A stretch of DNA of 45,624 bases from a virus. How positions within the stretch are numbered: the first letter of the stretch is position 1; each line of letters opens with the position of its first letter. The position numbers were made by a program, and so were the translations under genes. The notes under the pieces are model-generated. The model did not search any database and was not told the DNA's origin. It worked only from the letters and a program-made list of their open reading frames with translations. The stretch is from the IMG/VR virus record IMGVR_UViG_3300011118_000010, positions 1 through 45,624 of that record. One strand, given 5' to 3'. Positions 37,730 through 44,298 of the stretch are shown here, in pieces.

Positions 37730-37975
37730 CTAGTAGCTGACGACCTCGGTGATGCTCTCGGGCGTCAACACCTGCCGGAGCGTGATGCCGCCCGCGTCCT
37801 TGACGTCGCTCGTCAGGTAGCGCACCTGACCGTCGTCTCTCCCGCCCATCGTCATCTCGATTCCGATGATGCGATACTCGGCGTCGCAGAAGTCCACCTT
37901 GACCTGCGACCCCGCCCTGACCGTGCCCGCCGCCGACTTGTGGCGGTAGAGCTTGTCTGCCCATACTCCTGTCAT
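37730..37975 (-). CDS. Small hypothetical protein
   Basis: A protein of 81 residues from the ATG at 37975 (GGAGGGCACA leader). Beta-rich: GTVRAGSQVKVDFCDAEYRI, then GQVRYLTSDVKDAGG. Unknown. Confidence 0.62.
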   Translation of the reverse strand: MTGVWADKLYRHKSAAGTVRAGSQVKVDFCDAEYRIIGIEMTMGGRDDGQVRYLTSDVKDAGGITLRQVLTPESITEVVSY

Positions 37976-37991
37976 TGTGCCCTCCTCTGTT

Positions 37992-38192
37992 CTACTCGAA
38001 CACCGCCGCCGGAGCGTACGGCCCGAGGTCGCTCTCGTCGGGATGCCCCCCCTCCACCACATAGACGACGTCGTCGACCTCGACCACGTCGTTGACCTTG
38101 AATTGGAGGGGCCAGCTCGGCTGAAACGCCAACAGCACTTCGCTGTCCTCGTCGAAATCCTCCAGCATGTCTCTCAGTTCCGTGACCGTCAT
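37992..38192 (-). CDS. Small acidic protein
   Basis: A protein of 66 residues. TVTELRDMLEDFDEDSEVLL followed by a beta hairpin (VVEVDDVVYVVEGGHPDES). Strongly acidic; overlaps the previous stop. The layout is shared by small phage proteins of unknown role. Confidence 0.65.
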   Translation of the reverse strand: MTVTELRDMLEDFDEDSEVLLAFQPSWPLQFKVNDVVEVDDVVYVVEGGHPDESDLGPYAPAAVFE

Positions 38193-38332
38193 CGTCGGGC
38201 TCCTTCCGGGAAGAACACCGTGCTAACCTTCTCCGCCTCTCGCTTCGTCCGGTAGGTCATAATGCCCTTCGGGAACTGCACCTTCCACTCGCGCTCGCCA
38301 GCCTTCCAAACTTCACCGTGTCTGCGTCCCAT
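38189..38332 (-). CDS. Mini-protein of 47 residues
   Basis: ATG at 38332 behind GGAGGACACG. GRRHGEVWKAGEREWKVQF, then MTYRTKREAEKVSTVFFPEG: basic, possibly a DNA- or RNA-binding beta-beta-alpha unit. Unknown. Confidence 0.58.
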   Translation of the reverse strand: MGRRHGEVWKAGEREWKVQFPKGIMTYRTKREAEKVSTVFFPEGARR

Positions 38333-38361
38333 CGTGTCCTCCCTGAGTGAGTCACTTCCGA

Positions 38362-38442
38362 CTACGCTCCCGTCGCCGTTCTGATGATGGCGACCACCAC
38401 AAAGAACAACACCCACGAACCTGCGAGCATCAGCTCGAACAT
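38362..38442 (-). CDS. 26-residue membrane peptide
   Basis: ATG at 38442 behind GGAGGACACA. One hydrophobic helix (LMLAGSWVLFFVVVAIIRT) makes up almost the whole product. Supported mainly by the perfect copy of the early translation leader. Confidence 0.5.
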   Translation of the reverse strand: MFELMLAGSWVLFFVVVAIIRTATGA

Positions 38443-38497
38443 TGTGTCCTCCTCTGTGGGGAGAGCATCCGCCCCCCCCGCCGCCCGTCTCTCCGTC

Positions 38498-38734
38498 CTA
38501 TCGCCCAAACTTCTTCTCGAAGCGGTGTATCGCATCTATCGTCCGGAGGGTGAGGTCCGCGACCTCGCTGATGTCGTTCGTGATGTGCAGGCGGTTGATG
38601 TCGTCGCTCGTCTCGTCCAGCTCCTTCTTGAGGTTCGCTCTCAGCTCTTGCAGGGCCAGCTTCGTGATGGACAGCTCGTTCAGACTCAGCTTCACCGTCA
38701 CCGTGCTGGTCGTTCCTGTGGTCGTCGCCTTCAT
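38498..38734 (-). CDS. First long gene of the early transcript
   Basis: A protein of 78 residues from the ATG at 38734 behind AAAGGAGGACACG; a 13-codon extension is unneeded. It has a threonine-rich start (KATTTGTTSTVTVKLSLNE), then two amphipathic helices (LALQELRANLKKELDE, DLTLRTIDAIHRFEKKFG). Probably a small helical dimer; a host-takeover protein is possible from its position but unproven. Confidence 0.65.
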   Translation of the reverse strand: MKATTTGTTSTVTVKLSLNELSITKLALQELRANLKKELDETSDDINRLHITNDISEVADLTLRTIDAIHRFEKKFGR

Positions 38735-38751
38735 CGTGTCCTCCTTTGTAT

Positions 38752-38830
38752 GGGGCTGGTCGGTGGTCCGCATCGCCGCTCTCGCTTGCTCATCCCACCA
38801 GTCGTTCGGCCTCGGCTAGTCACCAGCCCC
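38752..38830 (-). promoter_or_regulatory. Stem-loop in the early leader
   Basis: GGGGCTGGT (38752-38760) is the exact complement of ACCAGCCCC (38822-38830), and GGTGG/CCACC can pair inside. The stem closes 17 bases before the first gene's start codon and takes in the end of a 14-codon leader frame. Possible attenuator or riboregulator. Confidence 0.45.
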
Positions 38831-38860
38831 GTAATCGTTGTCGTTGTCCTTGTCCTTCAT
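38816..38860 (-). CDS. Possible 14-residue leader peptide
   Basis: ATG at 38860 to TAG at 38816 reads MKDKDNDNDYGAGD, rich in Asp/Asn/Lys. Its last codons form one arm of the leader stem. The ribosome site is weak, so this is a suggestion only. Confidence 0.25.
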   Translation of the reverse strand: MKDKDNDNDYGAGD

Positions 38861-39167
38861 CTTGCAAGCTCTCTGCCCCTGTCGCCCTCCACCCTCAAGT
38901 GGCTGACTCGCTGACCGTTCTGCCTTGCTACGGACTCGCTTCCGGTGGAGTGCTCACTCACTCCCCTCTCCCCTCACCCCGTAGCCGCCGTTCGATGCTC
39001 AGCTCGGCTCAAGCCTTTCTTCCGACCGTCCTCTGGTTCACTCTCTCCGGGCCGCGTCCTTCTGGCACCTTCGAGTTTGCCGTCGGGTCTTTGTTTTCAA
39101 GGAGCGCGTCAAGTGCTTGTAGTGCAAGAGGTGTGCCGGTGTTCTTGTCTTTGTTCGAACTATCTTC
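38861..39167 (-). other. Untranslated early leader
   Basis: Roughly 300 bases between the early promoter and the leader peptide. The minus-strand text is purine-rich. One open frame (ending at 39009) has protein-like composition but no start codon downstream of the promoter. A small hairpin, CTTG/CAAG, lies around 39116-39128. No gene supported. Confidence 0.4.
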
Positions 39168-39196
39168 ATTGTAATTGAAGGGCCATTGAGTGTCAA
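39168..39196 (-). promoter_or_regulatory. Main early promoter
   Basis: Minus strand: TTGACA at 39196-39191, 17-base spacer, TACAAT at 39173-39168; start near 39161. It lies in the most AT-rich stretch I noticed. The palindrome ATTGA-GTG-TCAAT (39185-39197) overlaps the -35 and could be an operator. Confidence 0.85.
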
Positions 39197-39260
39197 TAGA
39201 TATTATCATCGTATTTCTAGAAGGCTTCGGACGGGGGTCAAGAGGGGGCAAATCGGGCTC

Positions 39261-39300
39261 ATAAAAATACCCTCAGAACGGCCCGCGAGAGGTCCGTAAA
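39261..39300 (-). terminator. Probable terminator of the late operon
   Basis: On the minus strand ACCTC (39293-39289) can pair with GAGGGT (39274-39269) around a GC-rich loop, followed by ATTTTTAT. A second T-run (CTTTTTAC) lies on the other side, so it may work in both directions. It separates the last lysis gene from the early promoter. Confidence 0.5.
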
Positions 39301-39319
39301 AAGGGTGTGGTCATTTGTC

Positions 39320-40021
39320 CTACAGGGTCGGGAGACCGAGGTCGTAGTCGATGCGTTTTGCGAGGCGCGGGTGCTTTTCTGCAAGCCAGTCGGGGCGTGT
39401 GCCGAACTCGTCCATGACGCGGTAGAGCCGTGGGCGAAGCTCCGCGACGTCGTCTCCGATGTCGTCCGGTGTGATGCGTCGCAGGTCGAGGGCCTTGATG
39501 GTCGTGCGTTGCGCTCGCCTGCGTCCGAGCCGGACCAGCGTGGTCACAACGCCGTGGACCCGATGGCCCGCGTGCCGGTGCGTACACGAGTAGAGCCACG
39601 AGCAGATGTTCCAACGCTCCTGTCGCTTCCAGAACTTGAGCCGGAAGCGACGGAACAGGAACACGTCGTGCCCCGTGACCTTCGCGAGCAGACCGTCAAG
39701 GGCACACTTCGCGATGGCGAACTTGTCGTACTTGGTCCCGAGGTACTCGTCCAGCTTCGCCTCGACGACGCTATGGTCGAAGCCCTCGTCGAGGACGGCG
39801 AACGTGATGCCCCATCGTTTGGCGCAGTCGTACTTCTCCCGGTAGTCCGGTAGCTCGACCGCCCCTCCCTTGCCGAGCGACTCCACTCCGGTCCCGTCGC
39901 GGCGGAGGACGAATACATGGTCGAACAGGGTCGGGCTCTCCCCGCCTCTCTGCGTCAGGAATCGGATAAACCAGTTCAGCTTCGACCGCCCGTAGACCAG
40001 ACCGCCACTCGCGCTAGTCAT
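39320..40021 (-). CDS. Permuted papain-like (YiiX/NlpC-P60-type) hydrolase
   Basis: A protein of 233 residues, ATG at 40021 overlapping the holin candidate. Order of catalytic elements: TLFDHVFVLRRDG (His35), VESLGKGGAVEL (acidic residue/strand), then ERWNICSWLY (Cys141). His before Cys is the circularly permuted arrangement of YiiX/YebB-like hydrolases. Such enzymes cleave peptides, lipoproteins or lipid esters. It closes the lysis block, so wall or envelope degradation is likely. A basic C-terminal region (RLGRRRAQRTT) follows. Confidence 0.68.
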   Translation of the reverse strand: MTSASGGLVYGRSKLNWFIRFLTQRGGESPTLFDHVFVLRRDGTGVESLGKGGAVELPDYREKYDCAKRWGITFAVLDEGFDHSVVEAKLDEYLGTKYDKFAIAKCALDGLLAKVTGHDVFLFRRFRLKFWKRQERWNICSWLYSCTHRHAGHRVHGVVTTLVRLGRRRAQRTTIKALDLRRITPDDIGDDVAELRPRLYRVMDEFGTRPDWLAEKHPRLAKRIDYDLGLPTL

Positions 40022-40331
40022 CGTCCTCAGTCCCTCCTCCGTTCTTCGCTCTCATCGCGGCTCCCGCGACGTTGCCGACCACGACCGCCGTCGTCACCGG
40101 GAGCGCGAACGCCGTCGCGACCTTCAACACCGAGAGGGCGACATCCCACTCACCGCGCCACGCCGCGAGACCCGAACACCATGCAGTCGGAATCAAGATG
40201 CCGAGCAGAACGATGTACCCCCAGTTGACTTTCGCTCGCGTCATTCCGATGTGCTTCGCCGCCCATGCCGCCCGTTCGATGAACGGGTTGCGTCCGTTCG
40301 GGAGCTTCGGCGCACAGTCCTCGTCTCTCAT
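40014..40331 (-). CDS. Two-TM holin candidate
   Basis: A protein of 105 residues from the ATG at 40331, sharing ATGA with the amidase gene and using GGAGG in its end. Two membrane helices (WGYIVLLGILIPTAWCSGLA and LKVATAFALPVTTAVVVG) flank a short turn, with an acidic C-terminus (GGTEDDD). Position between amidase and permuted papain hydrolase fits a holin. A true holin call would need lysis timing data. Confidence 0.65.
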   Translation of the reverse strand: MRDEDCAPKLPNGRNPFIERAAWAAKHIGMTRAKVNWGYIVLLGILIPTAWCSGLAAWRGEWDVALSVLKVATAFALPVTTAVVVGNVAGAAMRAKNGGGTEDDD

Positions 40332-41029
40332 GGTTCGCCTCCCTCCTCCATGTGGGCGAGCCACCACTCGTCGCAGGCCGCGCCCACCACGAACCCGAGC
40401 TTGTTGAACAGATGCGCGTCGTCGCGGATGACCTTGCGGTCAAGAGGAGAGGACAGGGACGCGCACTCGTAGAACACGACCGGGCAGACGGGGTCGAGGC
40501 GGATGGTGACGTACACCCGCTGATGGCCTTCCGTCGAAACGGCGGGACGTGGGTCCAGACCGTCGTCGTTCGCCATCGTCAGGTCCGTCGTCTCAAGTGT
40601 CAGCGCGACGAGCCGCTCCGCGAGGTCCCGTGCCCTTTCGTTCTGGTCGTAGAACACCGTATTGACCCCGGCGGCGAAGTCGCTCTCGTCGGGGATGTAG
40701 CCGTCCGCGAACATCGTGCCCGTGCATCCGCTGTGGCGGCGACCCCGTTCTCCATGCTTCGCGTTGCTCCCGAAGTGGCAGGCGATGGCGAGGTCCGGCT
40801 GGATGCGCTCGACCATGCCGCACTTCGCGTACAGGTGGTGCGGGTACTTGTAGTTCCCCGTGACCAAGTAGCTCTGCCATCCCCGGGACAGGCACTCGAA
40901 GCTCGCACAGATGGCGACCTTCTGCGCGAGCGTCCATTCGTCGAGGAGCCCCTCAGCGTCTTGCCACCATGCTCCGGTCCTCGGGCCGTTGTGTCCGGCG
41001 ATGATAGCGACCTTGCGGACGCGAGCCAT
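40328..41029 (-). CDS. N-acetylmuramoyl-L-alanine amidase (Amidase_3) endolysin
   Basis: A protein of 233 residues. The zinc and catalytic residues of Amidase_3 are visible in order: AIIAGHNG (His13), DEWTLAQKV (Glu31), AIACHFGSNA (His85, with Asn89) and VVFYECASLSS (Glu188). A segment of unusual composition (GERGRRHSGCTGTMF) follows the second His. No signal peptide, so it needs a holin, which the next gene may provide. Confidence 0.88.
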   Translation of the reverse strand: MARVRKVAIIAGHNGPRTGAWWQDAEGLLDEWTLAQKVAICASFECLSRGWQSYLVTGNYKYPHHLYAKCGMVERIQPDLAIACHFGSNAKHGERGRRHSGCTGTMFADGYIPDESDFAAGVNTVFYDQNERARDLAERLVALTLETTDLTMANDDGLDPRPAVSTEGHQRVYVTIRLDPVCPVVFYECASLSSPLDRKVIRDDAHLFNKLGFVVGAACDEWWLAHMEEGGEP

Positions 41030-41030
41030 G

Positions 41031-41312
41031 TCAGCCTCCGAACTTGAACAGTATCCAAGTGAACGCGACCGCGACGAGGGGGCCGAACAGCGCGACGTAG
41101 CGGTCGAACTTCCGGGCCCGTATCTGGTCGCAGTCCCTCGTGGTCATCAGGCGTGCGTTTCCCTTCGGCATGTGACCCTCGACGGCGGTGAGCCGTTCGC
41201 CGTGGCCCCGCACCGTCCCGTTGACAACGTCGAGCTTGTCCCCGTTTGCTTTCGTCAGGTCGTGGACCGCCGTGAGCGTGGCGTCCAGAGCTTCGAGCGT
41301 GACCTTCGGCAT
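41031..41312 (-). CDS. Coiled-coil protein with C-terminal TM (XhlA-like)
   Basis: A protein of 93 residues from the ATG at 41312, GGAGG nearby. An N-terminal heptad region (LEALDATLTAVHDLTKANG, GHGERLTAVEGHM) is followed by a C-terminal membrane helix (YVALFGPLVAVAFTWILF). This is the topology of XhlA/hemolysin-type proteins that assist holins, and it directly precedes the amidase. Confidence 0.65.
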   Translation of the reverse strand: MPKVTLEALDATLTAVHDLTKANGDKLDVVNGTVRGHGERLTAVEGHMPKGNARLMTTRDCDQIRARKFDRYVALFGPLVAVAFTWILFKFGG

Positions 41313-41335
41313 ACCCCCTCCGTGGTCAGTGTCCT

Positions 41336-43843
41336 CTAGGTTATCTCCCCGTCGTGCTTGAAGCCGACGCCGAGGCGCGTCATCGAGATGGTCTTGGGCA
41401 GTTCGATGGAGACGCGGACACCGTACTGCCCGTCGTCGTCTCCGCCCTGCCATGTGTTCTCGCCGCCGAGGTCGAACTTCTGGCCCGTCACGCCATGACC
41501 CCACGCGACGCCGTCTCGCGTCGCGCCACAGTTGACGGCGTCGAGCGACGAGGAACTGAGCTTGACCTTGCGGATGCCGTGCGGCGAGGGTCGCGGGATG
41601 TAACCGACGGCACCGACCGGATAGTTCTCCCACCACATGCCAGCCGCGTACGGACGCCTTTGGTCCCATCCGCCGCCATAGACCGCGCCCGGATGCCAGA
41701 GTCCCGTTCCGAATGGGTCGACGTGACCGGACCTCTCCAGTAGCACGTCGCCGCTGTCCCCATTCAGAATCGACACGCCGTAGTCATACCAGTTGTTATC
41801 CTCTGCGGGTAGCGTGAACACCATGCGGAGGAACGGACAGTAGTAATCCGAGTCCTCGTCCGAGCTGACGAAGAACGGAGCCATCGGCGGAATCGCCCCG
41901 TCGAAGTAGCCCTGATGGAACACAAGCTCGTTCACGCCGAGACCGTTCGTGCTGTGGCCCCACCCGAGCAGGCAGTACACGTTGAGTCCCGCTCCACCGT
42001 CGTCGATGGCGACCATACGGAGACCGTAGTACTTTATCAGCGGCTCTGACGGGTCCCCGTAGCCGTGCCGTTGCATCGCCGTGAACACGTCCGTGAAGTG
42101 GTCGAGTGCCGCGAGTTGACCCGCGCTCGTTGGCGCGACGATGGTGCCAGCCACCCGCTTCGGTCGGTCGACGTCAATGGTGATGGGCGAGTTCTCTAGG
42201 TTCGCGTCCAGCTCCCGTAGCAGATGTGCCTCCGCCGCGTACGTCGCAGTCGAGGCGTGGAGCTTCGGCTTGATGGACCCCGAGGTATCCCACTCCTGAA
42301 ATCCGTCCCCGACCGCGTAGGCGTTCCACATGGACACCTGCGAAGCCTTGTACCACAGCTCGCTCAGTTCCGCGTAGACCGTCGCGGAGACTGCGCGTCG
42401 GCCCGTGGGCACGAACACCGAGTAGATGACCGTCTTGTCGCCGTCGCCCATGACGCCGTTCGTGTCGCCGTCCCATACCCAGTCCGCGTATGAGGTCAGG
42501 AACGGGTTGTCGAGCCCGAGGAGCCCTGCGTCCTCGGACGTCAGGATAGCCTCTAGACCTGCAATCGGCGCGTGCCAGAGGTTCCGCATCTTGTTGGTCG
42601 CCGCCGCGTGATGCCGCCAGTCACGGACCGCGTCGGAATCCTGTGCCGCCAGTTCCGCCGCCGTCCAGAACTCGGACGAGTCGCCTACCTGCACGTCGTG
42701 GTACAGCTCCCCGAGGAACTCTGCGACTTCTGCCTTGCGGTCCTCGCCGAGCCGGAGAGATGTTGTGACGCTCCCGGTCCCCACAACCCTGACGGTCGCG
42801 CTGTCGATGTAGACGTCCTCATAGACCTGCTGGTCCTCCGTCAGATAGACGCGGACTTTGGTGTCGAGAATCTCGTCGGTCCATATCTGCCGACCGAGGT
42901 TGGTGTACTGGTAGGTGACCGACCGATGGACTCCGGTCTGCTCGTTCCGATGGGCCGACGCGTATTCCCATGCTTCGGCGGGGTCCAGAGTCTCCGACAT
43001 GCGGAGCTTGGCTATCCGCCACGGGACATGGAACGGCGGAGGCATGGGGCTGACCCACAGCGTGAGGTCGCCGCCGCCGAGCTTCCGCTGGCAACGGATG
43101 AGGACGCCGTTCACGCATCGGTCCTTTGTCCATCTCGCGTCCGCCTCCGTGACGCCGTTGCCGATGGAGTACTCGGGCATGACCAGTACCGTCGAGCTTC
43201 GCTCCTTGAAGTAGAGCCGCCCGTGAGCGATGACCCCGTCGACCGGCGTGCAGAATCCGTAGAGCGTGTTCGGTCCGGCGACCTTCGCGAGAAGCTGGAG
43301 CGCACGGTCGGCGGCGGTGTCGAGGAAGTCGACCCGCCTGATGTCGTACTCCGTGCCCGCCGTGATGTCCGCTTCCTCTCCGCCCTCGACAAGATGCCGC
43401 GTGTCGAGAAAGTCGTTGACGAGCTTCACGTTCGCATTGATGGACAGGTTGTCCGTCGCGATGAACAGCGGTATCTGTCGCAGGAACGCAGACGCACCCC
43501 GACACTGGACCGTCGCCTGATGCGGGTCCGTGCCGCCGCCCATGTCGATTTCGGTGACGATGCCAACATACCGCGTGAGGACAGACGGCTCGCCGGTACA
43601 CCGCATATCAATCCTGACCTGTGTGTCGGGCTTCATGGTCGGGAGCGTCTCGCGGAGGAACGTCGCGTTCTGAGCGAGGAGCTTGATGGTCGCACGACCG
43701 AAGCCGCCGATAGCATGGTTCGTGAACGAGAACTCCGACACGGTTATCTTGTCGTCCGCGTGCGGGTCGTCCTCCGAGAGCATGTGCAAGCGTGTCGAGG
43801 AGCCATCCTTGAAGGTGACTCTGAACTGGAGCAGGTCAGTCAT
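41336..43843 (-). CDS. Baseplate hub / central tail protein, probable receptor-binding
   Basis: A protein of 835 residues. The N-terminal 350 residues (ITVSEFSFTNHAIGGFGRAT, ETLPTMKPDTQVRIDMRC, TRYVGIVTEIDMGGG, ASAFLRQIPLFIATDNLS) resemble hub proteins of the gp27/gpD class, with an extended beta-barrel. The C-terminal 450 residues are beta-rich with many tryptophans and aromatic loops (NWYDYGVSILNGDSG), suitable for receptor contact. It follows the distal tail gene and the tape measure. No collagen-like repeats or endosialidase motifs seen. Confidence 0.72.
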   Translation of the reverse strand: MTDLLQFRVTFKDGSSTRLHMLSEDDPHADDKITVSEFSFTNHAIGGFGRATIKLLAQNATFLRETLPTMKPDTQVRIDMRCTGEPSVLTRYVGIVTEIDMGGGTDPHQATVQCRGASAFLRQIPLFIATDNLSINANVKLVNDFLDTRHLVEGGEEADITAGTEYDIRRVDFLDTAADRALQLLAKVAGPNTLYGFCTPVDGVIAHGRLYFKERSSTVLVMPEYSIGNGVTEADARWTKDRCVNGVLIRCQRKLGGGDLTLWVSPMPPPFHVPWRIAKLRMSETLDPAEAWEYASAHRNEQTGVHRSVTYQYTNLGRQIWTDEILDTKVRVYLTEDQQVYEDVYIDSATVRVVGTGSVTTSLRLGEDRKAEVAEFLGELYHDVQVGDSSEFWTAAELAAQDSDAVRDWRHHAAATNKMRNLWHAPIAGLEAILTSEDAGLLGLDNPFLTSYADWVWDGDTNGVMGDGDKTVIYSVFVPTGRRAVSATVYAELSELWYKASQVSMWNAYAVGDGFQEWDTSGSIKPKLHASTATYAAEAHLLRELDANLENSPITIDVDRPKRVAGTIVAPTSAGQLAALDHFTDVFTAMQRHGYGDPSEPLIKYYGLRMVAIDDGGAGLNVYCLLGWGHSTNGLGVNELVFHQGYFDGAIPPMAPFFVSSDEDSDYYCPFLRMVFTLPAEDNNWYDYGVSILNGDSGDVLLERSGHVDPFGTGLWHPGAVYGGGWDQRRPYAAGMWWENYPVGAVGYIPRPSPHGIRKVKLSSSSLDAVNCGATRDGVAWGHGVTGQKFDLGGENTWQGGDDDGQYGVRVSIELPKTISMTRLGVGFKHDGEIT

Positions 43844-44295
43844 CAGGCCCCCGTGACACCGAACATGTCTTGCATGTAGGGTTTCGTATGGCAGGAGAGC
43901 GTGAACACCGCGTAGCTGTGCTTCGAGTTCGTCCGCTTGACGAACCCGACGTCGATACCGACGACCTTGTCGTAGACGACCTCGAACATCGACGTGGCCC
44001 CCTCAAAGACCGCGAGGTAGCGATTATCCCCTGACACCGAGGTCTGGTTCGCCATGAGCGTGTTGTAGACCGCGACGAGGTCGGTCTGATGCCCGAGGGC
44101 CGTCGTGTCATAGAGGGCGATGCGGAGCCTGATGTCAAACGCCTTCCACTTCCCGTCCGCGACGTCGATGGCCCCGTGCGCGAGTGGGACATCCACGAGC
44201 TTGTGCTTCCGCACCTGCCTCCACCCGGGCCATTCGGTTCCGATGGGGAGTTCTGTCCAGTCGCCAGTCCTCCCGACCTGTATCGAGTAGGCCAT
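43843..44295 (-). CDS. Distal tail / tail-tip protein
   Basis: A protein of 150 residues, ATG at 44295. The beta-rich pattern IQVGRTGDWTELPIGTEWPG, FDIRLRIALYDTTALGHQ, RYLAVFEGATSMFEVVYDK with a C-terminal SYAVFTLSCHTKPY resembles Dit-like or tail-tip proteins. It lies immediately after the tape measure, where the distal tail protein is expected. Its stop overlaps the hub gene. Confidence 0.65.
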   Translation of the reverse strand: MAYSIQVGRTGDWTELPIGTEWPGWRQVRKHKLVDVPLAHGAIDVADGKWKAFDIRLRIALYDTTALGHQTDLVAVYNTLMANQTSVSGDNRYLAVFEGATSMFEVVYDKVVGIDVGFVKRTNSKHSYAVFTLSCHTKPYMQDMFGVTGA

Positions 44296-44298
44296 GTG

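Noticed and set aside
39009-39251. An 80-residue frame overlapping the main early promoter
   Set aside because: Its only start lies upstream of the promoter, and the protein-like portion has no start codon after the transcription start.
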